NCBI RefSeq assembly: GCF_900258515.1
Contig: NZ_LT984884.1
Span: 1,151,290-1,215,289 of the forward strand
From: Lentibacillus sp. Marseille-P4043
GTDB taxonomy: Bacteria; Bacillota; Bacilli; Bacillales; Amphibacillaceae
DNA: 64,000 nucleotides
Reading direction: 5' to 3'
Of this stretch, positions 56,791 to 64,000 are shown piece by piece. Position 1 is the first letter of the stretch. Each line of letters starts with the position of its first letter. The translations under genes and the position numbers were made by a program. Below the pieces are notes generated by a model. That model made no database searches. It was not told where the DNA came from and saw nothing but the letters and a program-made list of their open reading frames with translations.

Positions 56791-57355
56791 ATATGAAGCA
56801 GCCTTATTTAAGGATAAACAAATTGGCTTTTTTATTTACCTTGGTGTGGAGGCAATCATGTTCGCAACATTATTTGTTACGTATATCATTTTCACCCCGG
56901 CATCGATTGGACCAAAGCCGACAGAGCTATCTGAGGTGAAAAGCGTGATCTTATCTTCCTTTTTCCTGTTATCGAGTAGTGGAACATTGATGGTTGCTGA
57001 AAAAGGAATGGCAAATCGTCAGTATAAAAAATTATTAGGCTGGCTTGGGATTACTTGTTTATTTGCATTGATTTTCTTAGGGATAGAGGTTCATGAATTC
57101 TCAACGTATTTGCAGGAAGGTTACGGGATGAGCGCCAACGTGTTTATGAGTTCTTTCTATGTACTTGTGGGGCTTCATGCAGCACATGTTGGGTTCGGAA
57201 TTGGCTGGATGGGGACCTTATTCATTCAATTTAAGAAAAAGATCCCGCAATCACTATTTATCGAGAAACAAAAAATTTTCTCCTACTATTGGCATTTTGT
57301 TGACGTTGTCTGGGTATTTATTATTATATTCGTTTATTTGCCTTATTTAAGGTAG
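56783..57355 (+). CDS. cytochrome oxidase subunit III
   Basis: Integral membrane subunit of 190 residues with five hydrophobic segments. It has the conserved acid in YLGVEAIMFATLF and the family block VLVGLHAAHVGFGIGW with EVHEF before it. The ATG at 56783, inside the end of subunit I, has GGGGGAGAAGG upstream. Last gene of a three-gene oxidase operon; no subunit IV or cytochrome c gene follows. Array A5 begins about 160 bases later. Confidence 0.9.
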   Translation: MNEYEAALFKDKQIGFFIYLGVEAIMFATLFVTYIIFTPASIGPKPTELSEVKSVILSSFFLLSSSGTLMVAEKGMANRQYKKLLGWLGITCLFALIFLGIEVHEFSTYLQEGYGMSANVFMSSFYVLVGLHAAHVGFGIGWMGTLFIQFKKKIPQSLFIEKQKIFSYYWHFVDVVWVFIIIFVYLPYLR

Positions 57356-57518
57356 AATGGAAATATTGGGAATAGTGAACTAGATTAATAACTTCGGGGT
57401 GCTTCCGAAAGATTGTTGTTTTATACAATAGATAGAAACGGCGACGTCATGAAAATTATTGTTTGTGACGCTTCCTCTCCCTCTAACGTGGGTTGAGTGG
57501 TTGAACCCGAGCGAGCAC

Positions 57519-57857
57519 GAGAAAACATCGTCCCGAATGCGAGAATATCGGCACCAGGGAGAAAACATCGCCCCGAATGCGAGAACATCGGCGCCAGGGA
57601 GAAAACATCGTCCCGAATGCGAGAATATCGGCTTCAGGGAGAAAACATCGCCCCGAATGCGAGAACATCGGCACCAGGGAGAAAACATCGTCCCGAATGC
57701 GAGAACATCGGCGCCAGGGAGAAAACATCGTCCCGAGCGAAGAAACATCGGCGCCAGGGAGAAAACATCGTCCCGAGCGAAGAAACATCGGCGCCAGGGA
57801 GAAAACATCGTCCCGAATGCGAGAATATCGGCACCAGGGAGAAAACATCAACCCGAT
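57519..57857. repeat. tandem array A5, 40-bp dimeric units
   Basis: Two 20-base halves alternate strictly: AAAACATCGTCCCGAATGCG and AGAACATCGGCGCCAGGGAG, about 8.5 copies. It is framed on the left by GTGGGTTGAGTGGTTGAACC (57489-57508), also found at array A1, and on the right by CATCAACCCGATCAA. A long frame through it runs in phase into the next gene and could mislead gene calling. On the right border, GGGAGAGCAACTTCTTTGTT followed by ATGTCGCATTTT resembles the right end of the large hairpin repeats. Confidence 0.95.
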
Positions 57858-57955
57858 CAATATTACAGTGGGAGAGCAACTTCTTTGTTATGTCGCATTT
57901 TCTATCAACTACAAAATTAAAAAACAACAAACATTACAAAAAGGGGGATGATTGT

Positions 57956-59530
57956 ATGGCGACGGGGTTGTTAATTACATTAATCGTCATTATTGGAATT
58001 TTAATTGTAGTACCATTACTAATTTTTTTACGTATTTATGTATCAGACCAGAAGCAGAAGGAGCATTCCATTTTACGGAATTACCCAGTGTTAGGTAAAG
58101 TTCGGTATATTGCGGAAAAGGCAGGGCCGGAATTTCGTCAATATCTTTTCAATAACAATAACGAAGGAAAACCGTTTAATCGGCGTGAATTTGAGTATGT
58201 CTATAAGTCAGCCAAATATAATAGCCGGATGATTGGGTATGGATCGGAACGTGATTTTGCCGAAGAAGGTCTGTACATTGTGAATAAAATGTTTCCGAGT
58301 CAGCGTGAGGAAATGAAAATTGACCAGCAGCCAAAGATTAAAACAAGGCTTTATTCGATCGACAATGAGAAGCTTCTCAGTCGTAAGGAACACCATGAGG
58401 AAGGTATTCTTAATCCATTCTATCTAACGGATGATGAAGCTATTATTCTAGGAAAAGATACTGTTAAAAAACCGTTTAAGCTAAAAGGAATAATCGGTCA
58501 ATCGGCAATGAGCTTTGGTTCATTAGGAGATCATGCGATAACTGCGCTTTCCAAAGGATTAGGTATGGCCGGTGGTACATGGATGAACACTGGAGAAGGG
58601 AGTATCTCACCATACCATCAAAAAGGTGATGTGGATATTATGATGCAAATAAGTCCTGGTTTGTTTGGTGTGCGTACCAAAGATGGAGAGTTTTCTTGGG
58701 AGGCTTTTAAAAATAGAAGTGAAATCGAGCAGGTTAAAGCATTTGAATTAAAATTAGCGCAAGGTGCCAAAACACGTGGTGGCCATGTTGAAGGAAGTAA
58801 GGTAACCGAAGAAATTGCTGAAATCCGTAAAGTAGAACCAGGTGTAACCATTAACAGTCCAAATCGGTTCCGTGAGTTCGATGATGCTAAAGGGTTGTTG
58901 GAGTTTCTCGATAAAATGCGTGACATTGGTGGGAAACCAGTTGGAACAAAGATTGTTGTTGGGGATGAACAGCAGGTAGAAAGTTATGTTCAAGCGATGA
59001 AGGAAACAGGCATTGTTCCTGATTTTATTACGGTTGACGGTGGAAACGGTGGAACGGGAGCATCTTATTATGAATTAGCTGAATCGGTTGGATTGCCAAC
59101 GTTTGCTGCATTGCCACTTGTTGATGATATGCTGAAAAAATATGGACTTAGAGATCAAACGGCCATTATTGCCTCCGGAAAATTGATTACTCCGGATAAA
59201 ATTGCGATGGCACTTGCCTTAGGTGCGGACTTAATTAATATTGCTCGTGGCTTCATGCTTAGTGTCGGATGTATTATGGCACAAGTTTGTCATACAAATA
59301 ACTGTCCTGTTGGTGTTGCAACAACGGATCCTAATTTGCAAAACGCGCTAAGCATTGAGGAGAAAAAGTATCGTGTATGCAATTACTTAATTGCTCTTCG
59401 CGAGGGTGTATTTGATATGGCCGCTGTTGCTGGTTTGGATAGTCCGACTAAATTTAACCGTGAACATATCATTTATAAGGACCGTTTCAATCGGGCAAAT
59501 AAGGTAATGAGTTATTCACATACAAGCTAG
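57956..59530 (+). CDS. yerD: FMN-binding glutamate synthase-like protein (YerD type)
   Basis: Protein of 524 residues with one N-terminal membrane helix (about 7-27) and a glutamate synthase central (FMN/Fe-S) domain. Motifs: GQSAMSFGSLG, GGTWMNTGEGSISPYH, TVDGGNGGTGAS, and the cysteine cluster GCIMAQVCHTNNCPVGVATT for an Fe-S centre. The amidotransferase and beta subunit of classical GltAB are absent. The ATG at 57956 has AAGGGGG 8 bases upstream. The frame extends upstream through array A5, but that part is repeat, not gene. Physiological reaction not proven. Confidence 0.9.
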   Translation: MATGLLITLIVIIGILIVVPLLIFLRIYVSDQKQKEHSILRNYPVLGKVRYIAEKAGPEFRQYLFNNNNEGKPFNRREFEYVYKSAKYNSRMIGYGSERDFAEEGLYIVNKMFPSQREEMKIDQQPKIKTRLYSIDNEKLLSRKEHHEEGILNPFYLTDDEAIILGKDTVKKPFKLKGIIGQSAMSFGSLGDHAITALSKGLGMAGGTWMNTGEGSISPYHQKGDVDIMMQISPGLFGVRTKDGEFSWEAFKNRSEIEQVKAFELKLAQGAKTRGGHVEGSKVTEEIAEIRKVEPGVTINSPNRFREFDDAKGLLEFLDKMRDIGGKPVGTKIVVGDEQQVESYVQAMKETGIVPDFITVDGGNGGTGASYYELAESVGLPTFAALPLVDDMLKKYGLRDQTAIIASGKLITPDKIAMALALGADLINIARGFMLSVGCIMAQVCHTNNCPVGVATTDPNLQNALSIEEKKYRVCNYLIALREGVFDMAAVAGLDSPTKFNREHIIYKDRFNRANKVMSYSHTS

Positions 59531-59570
59531 CGAATATTATTTGTCAATTTTGGATATTTACAATTTACTG

Positions 59571-59599
59571 TTGATTATTGGTCCCATTAACTGTACAAT
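59571..59599 (+). promoter_or_regulatory. sigma-A type promoter
   Basis: TTGATT and TACAAT with a 17-base spacer, 47 bases before the small ORF at 59647. Confidence 0.6.
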
Positions 59600-59646
59600 A
59601 TAAGGTAGAAAATTATCGTTCTCGTTAATTGGGGGGATATAGCGTA

Positions 59647-59793
59647 GTGGAGAGCTTTTTAACTGTATTAGAAGATACGAAAGAGAAGCTTGGCAGGCAA
59701 TTGCAAACAAATGAAATAGAATTTTTGCAATGGGTTTATGATCGCTATAGGGAAGATGAGCAACAGAAGGAGCAAAATATATGTATATCGTGA
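59647..59793 (+). CDS. 48-residue hypothetical protein
   Basis: Small frame from GTG 59647 with GGGGGG about ten bases upstream, its own promoter and its own terminator, which together support a real gene. The protein is helical and acidic (LEDTKEKLGRQLQTNEIEFL, then WVYDRYREDEQQKEQ). No known domain was recognised. Confidence 0.6.
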   Translation: MESFLTVLEDTKEKLGRQLQTNEIEFLQWVYDRYREDEQQKEQNICIS

Positions 59794-59802
59794 AACGGTT
59801 AT

Positions 59803-59830
59803 AAAAAGCCTTGGGAAACCAGGGCTTTTT
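59803..59830 (+). terminator. intrinsic terminator after the 48-residue ORF
   Basis: AAAAGCCTTGG pairs with CCAGGGCTTTT over GAAA, followed by further T residues. Confidence 0.88.
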
Positions 59831-59910
59831 AGTTTGCTATAAACGCGTTTGTTCCACTATACAAGGATCCCGTGTTATACTTAAGCGAGTTCGATTAAAG
59901 GAGCGGTTTT

Positions 59911-60201
59911 ATGGCGGTAACAACGAATACTGTGATCCAAAAAATGATGAAGGAAGTACAGGAATTAAATAAACAACAAATGAATCAGCAAGTGATGATG
60001 CAACATGTTGCTAATGTGAAGCTGTTATGTGAGCTGCTATTGGATGAAGAAGGTCCATCGGTTACAACTAGTAGTGACATATCGGCGCGTGAAATGAAGG
60101 CAATGATGGGCACTTCCACTCATCCATCAGTTAGAACGCAATCGGATCATGAGACGATCGATCATGACGAAGCGAATGGTAAATCAATTTTTGACTTTTA
60201 A
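59911..60201 (+). CDS. ywdI: YwdI family protein
   Basis: A 96-residue helical protein beginning MAVTTNTVIQKMMKEVQELN with a conserved-type VKLLCELLLDEE segment, similar in outline to B. subtilis YwdI. Function unknown. AGGAG upstream of ATG. The next gene, DUF423, also neighbours ywdI in Bacillus, which supports the call. Confidence 0.75.
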   Translation: MAVTTNTVIQKMMKEVQELNKQQMNQQVMMQHVANVKLLCELLLDEEGPSVTTSSDISAREMKAMMGTSTHPSVRTQSDHETIDHDEANGKSIFDF

Positions 60202-60227
60202 AGATACATACAAGGGAGGGAATAAAG

Positions 60228-60596
60228 ATGAAGTTATTTTTATTGCTTGGTGCAATAAATGGCTTTCTCGCAGTAGCATTAGGAGCCTTTGGGGCACATG
60301 GCTTAGAAGGGAAATTATCAGAAAAGGCATTAACAACGTGGGATAAAGCGGTAACCTATCAAATGTTTCATACAGTGGCATTGCTTTTCACAGGATTATT
60401 AATAGCGAAGATTCAAACTGGCGGTATGATGTGGGCAGGTTGGTTATTCTTCATTGGTATTCTACTATTTTCCGGAAGTCTTTATATCTATTCGACGACA
60501 GGAATTAAAACGTTTGCGATGATCACCCCACTTGGTGGCGTAGCGTTTTTGATCGGCTGGGTTTTATTGGGATATGCTATGGTGAAACATCTATAA
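60228..60596 (+). CDS. ywdK: DUF423 membrane protein (YwdK-like)
   Basis: Four-helix inner-membrane protein of 122 residues with the DUF423 hallmark ALGAFGAHGLEGKLSEKAL near residue 17, and TYQMFHTVALL after it. The C-terminus (TPLGGVAFLIGWVLL) is also typical. Function unknown. AGGGAGG precedes the ATG, 26 bases after ywdI, in one operon. Confidence 0.9.
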   Translation: MKLFLLLGAINGFLAVALGAFGAHGLEGKLSEKALTTWDKAVTYQMFHTVALLFTGLLIAKIQTGGMMWAGWLFFIGILLFSGSLYIYSTTGIKTFAMITPLGGVAFLIGWVLLGYAMVKHL

Positions 60597-60620
60597 GTTA
60601 GTCTAGAACACTCATAATTT

Positions 60621-60872
60621 CTAGAGGTGGGTAATCAAATAGGTTGTAAAAATAAATAATAAGACCGCCTGTAACATGTGTTTTCCTGCTCGGTTTGTTT
60701 GATGTGTTTGCCATTCGACAATTGCACCGCTAAGCAGGCTTAGGGCAATTAGGTATAATGCCAGGATAATGATGAATAGGAACCCTTTTATTAAGGCAAA
60801 CACCCCAACTAATGCAGCGATGAGAATGGCAATTAGTTCTAATCGAATGAATTTTTCAGATGGATGTCGCAT
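60621..60872 (-). CDS. small membrane protein, unknown function
   Basis: 83 residues with two or three hydrophobic helices (LELIAILIAALVGVFALIKG and FIIILALYLIALSLLSGAIV) and a polar HQTNRAGKH loop. The ATG at 60872 has AAAGGGGAG upstream; the frame extends 23 codons further without a ribosome site. Convergent with ywdK. Not matched to a named family by eye. Confidence 0.7.
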   Translation of the reverse strand: MRHPSEKFIRLELIAILIAALVGVFALIKGFLFIIILALYLIALSLLSGAIVEWQTHQTNRAGKHMLQAVLLFIFTTYLITHL

Positions 60873-61016
60873 ATGATACTCCCCTTTTGGGTGAACAGAG
60901 AGGATGACGCATGTGGAACAAATACAGTTCCATATGGTCATCCTATTTTGTTGTATTGAAAGACAAATGGTTGCGGATTACCGATTACGAAAATTTATTG
61001 GTTACATATACGGCGG

Positions 61017-61451
61017 TTATCTTGAAGGATAAGTAGACATTTGACCATATGGATAGGAATAATTGATTTCCTCATTAAATGTAATGTAATCAAGGTATAC
61101 CATCAATAACAAGTAACGTTTATTCGTTTGTGGGTCCCTTAAAATAATGTGATCTCGACCGGCAGCTTCGACGACACCCTTAAATACCTTTTCTTGATTG
61201 TTTTCGAATGTCATGTATACATTAGCAAGTTTTCCCTCATTTAGTCGTAAAATATTTTCAATATACGATTGCTCTGCCGGCAGCTGGCTTGGTGTTACGG
61301 GTGGTTGCTGGACCTGTTGTTGTGGATATTGTTGTCGGTAGTCGTATACGGGATAGTAGGCTTGTGACGTTTGTGGGTAATAGTAATAAGGATATGCTTG
61401 GTATGCTGCGTTTCCATATGCCTGATTGGTAGTATCTTTTTTCTCGCTCAT
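61017..61451 (-). CDS. gerQ: spore coat protein GerQ
   Basis: Spore coat protein of 144 residues needed for localising the cortex-lytic enzyme CwlJ and cross-linked by transglutaminase. The N-terminal 60 residues are rich in Tyr, Gln and Pro (YPYYYYPQTSQAYYPVYDYR), as expected for cross-linking. The C-terminal domain (QSYIENILRLNEGKLANVYM and later GRDHIILRDPQTNKRYLLL) is the conserved GerQ fold. AGGAGG precedes the ATG. It indicates an endospore former. Confidence 0.92.
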   Translation of the reverse strand: MSEKKDTTNQAYGNAAYQAYPYYYYPQTSQAYYPVYDYRQQYPQQQVQQPPVTPSQLPAEQSYIENILRLNEGKLANVYMTFENNQEKVFKGVVEAAGRDHIILRDPQTNKRYLLLMVYLDYITFNEEINYSYPYGQMSTYPSR

Positions 61452-61768
61452 AACAAAACCTCCTAAAATAAAGTAGTAACGAAAATCTGGGGGTTAAGGT
61501 GGGATAAAGTAATCGACTGAATAGCCAATTACATTACATTTGACCTCGGTAGGCATCACAGCCATAACGTACACCCCATTTCTGTATATCTCTATGCTGG
61601 GCCTTTTACTGATGTGTATGAAATTTGCAGTCGATGTATGACAAAATAAAAGTATTGGGGACTTGTAGAGAAAGGTTATGCGGAAAAGGGACAGAACATC
61701 TTATTTGTATGTAGTGGCTCTGCAAGAAAAAGGCGTGCCTTGAACAAGTAAGAGTGAACATTGCCCAT
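61452..61768. other. intergenic region between gerQ and hemQ
   Basis: Upstream region of gerQ. A sporulation (sigma-E or sigma-K) promoter would be expected, but no sequence convincing enough to report was seen. No repeat or RNA gene was recognised. Confidence 0.5.
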
Positions 61769-61803
61769 TAAAAAAGCCTTCTGCACATTGTACAGAAAGC
61801 TTT
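61769..61803 (-). terminator. intrinsic terminator after hemQ
   Basis: AAAGC-TTCTG arms pair (AGCTTTCTG with CAGAAGGCT on the minus strand), with a T run on the minus strand from the AAAAAA at 61770-61775. Confidence 0.78.
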
Positions 61804-61807
61804 CAAA

Positions 61808-62560
61808 TTATACTTGTAAAAAGGCTGCAACGTCTTCTTTTGGCAAATGGTTTCCAACAAAGAATTCGCCAAATTCACCGTAACGTGCACTAACTTCATC
61901 AAACCGCATTTCGTAAACGATTTTCTTCAATTCAACAGCATCATGGGCAAACAGTGTCACGCCCCATTCCCAGTCATCAAAACCAAAAGAACCGGTAATA
62001 ACCTGTTTTACTTTCCCGGAATACTTGCGACCTGTTTTACTATGTTCATATAACAATTTTGCGCGTTTATCAAACTCAAGGGAGTACCAGTTATCTTCTC
62101 CTTGTCTGCGTTTGTCCATTGGGTAAAAACACATATGCTCCCATTTTGGCAAAATTGGTTTGAGTCGCTCCTGAATTTTTGGAAATGACTCTAGATCCGC
62201 CCCGCCTTTTGGTTCGGAATACTTGGAAAGTTCGACAACCGATACATAAGAATAGGACGGTCTTAGGTATTCAGCAAATTTTGATTTATTAAATTCAGTT
62301 TCTAGTTCATTTAGTTCAACCATTGTAGGACGTAGAAACATGAACATTATGTCCGCTTTTTGCCCAATAACTGTATATAGCACATGACTACCATTTTTTT
62401 CCTCTTCAACATTTTCCCATTTTGTTAACAATTGCTTGAACTCATGGATAGCTGCTTGTCTTTCTTCACTAGATGCCATTTTCCATGATGTCCAATCAAT
62501 GCTTCGAAGGTCATGTAAACAATACCAGCCATCCATTGTTTCAACTGCTGCTTCGGCCAT
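61808..62560 (-). CDS. hemQ: coproheme decarboxylase HemQ
   Basis: Last enzyme of the coproporphyrin-dependent haem pathway of Firmicutes, converting Fe-coproporphyrin III to haem b using peroxide. The 250-residue protein belongs to the chlorite dismutase fold. It has CFYPMDKRR with the essential Tyr near residue 145, [20 protein letters not shown] with the proximal His near 173, and [16 protein letters not shown] start behind AAAGGAGAG. Located as in Bacillus, between gerQ and pta. Confidence 0.94.
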   Translation of the reverse strand: MAEAAVETMDGWYCLHDLRSIDWTSWKMASSEERQAAIHEFKQLLTKWENVEEEKNGSHVLYTVIGQKADIMFMFLRPTMVELNELETEFNKSKFAEYLRPSYSYVSVVELSKYSEPKGGADLESFPKIQERLKPILPKWEHMCFYPMDKRRQGEDNWYSLEFDKRAKLLYEHSKTGRKYSGKVKQVITGSFGFDDWEWGVTLFAHDAVELKKIVYEMRFDEVSARYGEFGEFFVGNHLPKEDVAAFLQV

Positions 62561-62639
62561 TCTATATCTCTCCTTTTGTTACAGTAAATAGTATTTGATG
62601 TTTTTACTATATCACAATTGGGGGACAATAATCATGGAG

Positions 62640-62700
62640 AAGGATCCAAGCTTTAGTCGCAAACGCTAGTGGGAGAGCGGTACTTTGCTTAATTGTGAAA
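62640..62700. repeat. possible solo border of the tandem-array family
   Basis: AGTGGGAGAGC (62669-62679) followed by GGTACTTTGCTTAATTGTG resembles the right border of array A5 (AGTGGGAGAGCAACTTCTTT at 57868-57887). No repeat units are attached here. The match is short. Confidence 0.35.
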
Positions 62701-62806
62701 AGTTAGTGTCAATACGATTGATCTGGATTCTATTTTTGAACTGTCTTTCTTTCATTAGAAATTGTAATCAATTATTATTTTAAGTAGTAGGGAAGGAGGT
62801 TTCAAG

Positions 62807-63778
62807 ATGAGTAATCTATTTGAAACGCTAGAAAAACAAGTAACCAGTACGAATAAACAAATCGTTTTTCCTGAAGGCACGGATGAGCGAATTTTAAAAG
62901 CAGCAAGTAAACTTGGAACAGCGGGGATTTTAACACCGATTCTATTAGGTGACAGGGATCGTGTCGAACAGACGGCTGATGAAATTGGTGTCGATTTGAC
63001 TTCGTGTAAATTAATCGATCCAGCAGCATTTGCTGAATTTGATCGGATGGTTGAAATATTTGTTGAACGTCGGAAAGGAAAAGTCACGCCAGAGGATGCC
63101 CGCAAAATTCTACTTGATGAAAATTACTTTGGTACGATGCTTGTCTATATGAACCAGGCGGATGGGTTAGTAAGTGGTGCTACACATTCGACAGCTGACA
63201 CCGTCCGACCAGCATTGCAAATTATAAAAACAAAAGAAGGCATCCAGAAGACATCTGGCGTCTTTATTATGGTGCGTGATGAGGAAAAGTATGTTTTTGC
63301 TGATTGTGCGATTAATATAGCCCCAGATAGTCAGGATCTTGCAGAAATCGCAGTAGAAAGCGCAGAAACGGGAAAATTGTTCGACGTTGAACCACGAGTA
63401 GCAATGTTGAGTTTTTCCACAAAAGGCTCTGCTAAATCGGATGAAACAGAAAAAGTTGTCGAAGCAGTAAAATTGGCAAAAGAAAAAAATGGGCAACTGC
63501 TAATTGATGGTGAATTCCAATTTGATGCTGCATTTGTGCCTAGTGTTGCCAAGAAAAAGGCACCAGATTCTGTATTGGGTGGAAATGCCAATGTGTTTAT
63601 TTTCCCAAGCTTGGAGGCAGGAAATATCGGTTATAAAATCGCACAGCGCCTCGGCGGCTTTGAAGCGGTTGGTCCGATTTTACAAGGGTTAAATCAACCA
63701 GTAAATGATTTATCACGGGGCTGCAGTAGTGATGATGTTTATAAATTGGCGTTAATTACCGCTGCCCAGGCGGAATAA
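62807..63778 (+). CDS. pta: phosphate acetyltransferase
   Basis: Cytosolic enzyme of 323 residues interconverting acetyl-CoA and acetyl phosphate, first step of acetate overflow. Family features include IVFPEGTDERILKAA near residue 20, NYFGTMLVYMNQADGLVSGA near residue 105, GELQFDAA-type segment DGEFQFDAAFVP near 230 and the C-terminal NDLSRGCSSDDVY. GGAGG precedes the ATG. Length is normal for the short Bacillus-type Pta. A terminator and array A6 follow. Confidence 0.95.
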   Translation: MSNLFETLEKQVTSTNKQIVFPEGTDERILKAASKLGTAGILTPILLGDRDRVEQTADEIGVDLTSCKLIDPAAFAEFDRMVEIFVERRKGKVTPEDARKILLDENYFGTMLVYMNQADGLVSGATHSTADTVRPALQIIKTKEGIQKTSGVFIMVRDEEKYVFADCAINIAPDSQDLAEIAVESAETGKLFDVEPRVAMLSFSTKGSAKSDETEKVVEAVKLAKEKNGQLLIDGEFQFDAAFVPSVAKKKAPDSVLGGNANVFIFPSLEAGNIGYKIAQRLGGFEAVGPILQGLNQPVNDLSRGCSSDDVYKLALITAAQAE

Positions 63779-63823
63779 GGTTATTCGGGAAGACGATCAG
63801 AGAAAGTGAGTTATTACAAAATG

Positions 63824-63857
63824 AAAAAGCTTGCCAACGCGATGTTGCAAGCTTTTT
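63824..63857 (+). terminator. intrinsic terminator after pta
   Basis: AAAAAGCTTGC pairs with GCAAGCTTTTTT over a 15-base loop. Array A6 starts about 40 bases later. Confidence 0.88.
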
Positions 63858-63898
63858 TGTTGATCGTTAGCGGGGTGGGATTGCTTTGGGATGGGTGG

Positions 63899-64000
63899 GA
63901 AACATCGACCCGAATCGCGAGAACATCGGCGCGAGAGCGGAAACATCGACCCGAATCGCGAGAACATCAACCCGAGCACGGAAACATCAACCCGAATCGC
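63899..64000. repeat. tandem array A6, start only, continues past the window
   Basis: Five units are visible: GAAACATCGACCCGAATCGC, GAGAACATCGGCGCGAGAGC and variants including CATCAACCCGAGCACG. The core is the same as in A1, A2, A4 and A5. The array runs off the right edge. Confidence 0.92.

Overview
The window is chromosomal DNA of a low-GC, endospore-forming member of the Bacillaceae. The gene families, strong AGGAGG-type ribosome sites, TTG/GTG starts, gerQ, LigD/Ku and the many Na+-coupled transporters best fit the halophilic or halotolerant Virgibacillus / Oceanobacillus / Lentibacillus group. The genus is inferred from family resemblance and was not tested. No rRNA, tRNA, CRISPR array or prophage was seen. 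One IS200/IS605-type element is present.

Layout. 1-3.4 kb: end of a cardiolipin synthase gene, an acyl-CoA thioesterase and an alanine/Na+ symporter. 3.6-9.3 kb: a class I ribonucleotide reductase operon (large subunit, small subunit, flavodoxin) behind two NrdR-type boxes and a cobalamin riboswitch, flanked on both sides by large hairpin repeats. 9.5-14.1 kb: an NhaC antiporter and a histidine-degradation pair (hutH, hutI) without hutU. 14.1-22.5 kb: HxlR regulator, M29 aminopeptidase, RecQ, BrnQ and a CPA1 antiporter. 22.8-33.9 kb: a motility and signalling block with motA-motB, a cyclic-di-GMP riboswitch, cheX-cheA-cheW-cheY-mcp, an EAL phosphodiesterase, a LuxR-type regulator and a second MCP. 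34-43.5 kb: AI-2E-type permease, phosphoglucomutase, DUF488, OsmC, the IS element and cystine symporter TcyP. 43.9-50.9 kb: LigD and Ku (non-homologous end joining), acyltransferase, RmlD-like reductase and a YjiH-type membrane protein. 51.2-59.5 kb: AarF kinase, phasin-like protein, a three-gene cytochrome oxidase operon and a YerD-type glutamate synthase. 59.6-63.9 kb: a neighbourhood known from Bacillus (ywdI, ywdK, gerQ, hemQ, pta).

How the genes work together. Deoxynucleotide synthesis appears to be under double control, by NrdR and B12. The chemosensory operon is placed under c-di-GMP control next to a gene for an enzyme predicted to degrade that messenger. The transporters fit Na+-coupled physiology.

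The most unusual content is non-coding. Six intergenic arrays of 20-21 bp tandem units (near 18.3-18.7, 37.5-38.1, 43.6-43.9, 53.3-54.0, 57.5-57.9 and 63.9-64.0 kb) share, in five cases, the core ACATCRNCSCGA. Five of the six lie just past an intrinsic terminator. At least two have matching flanks. Separately, three large modular hairpin repeats (near 3.6-4.1, 8.7-9.2 and 48.9-49.5 kb) carry nested insertions, and some of their border sequence resembles that of the tandem arrays. These repeat families are the best candidates for something undescribed.
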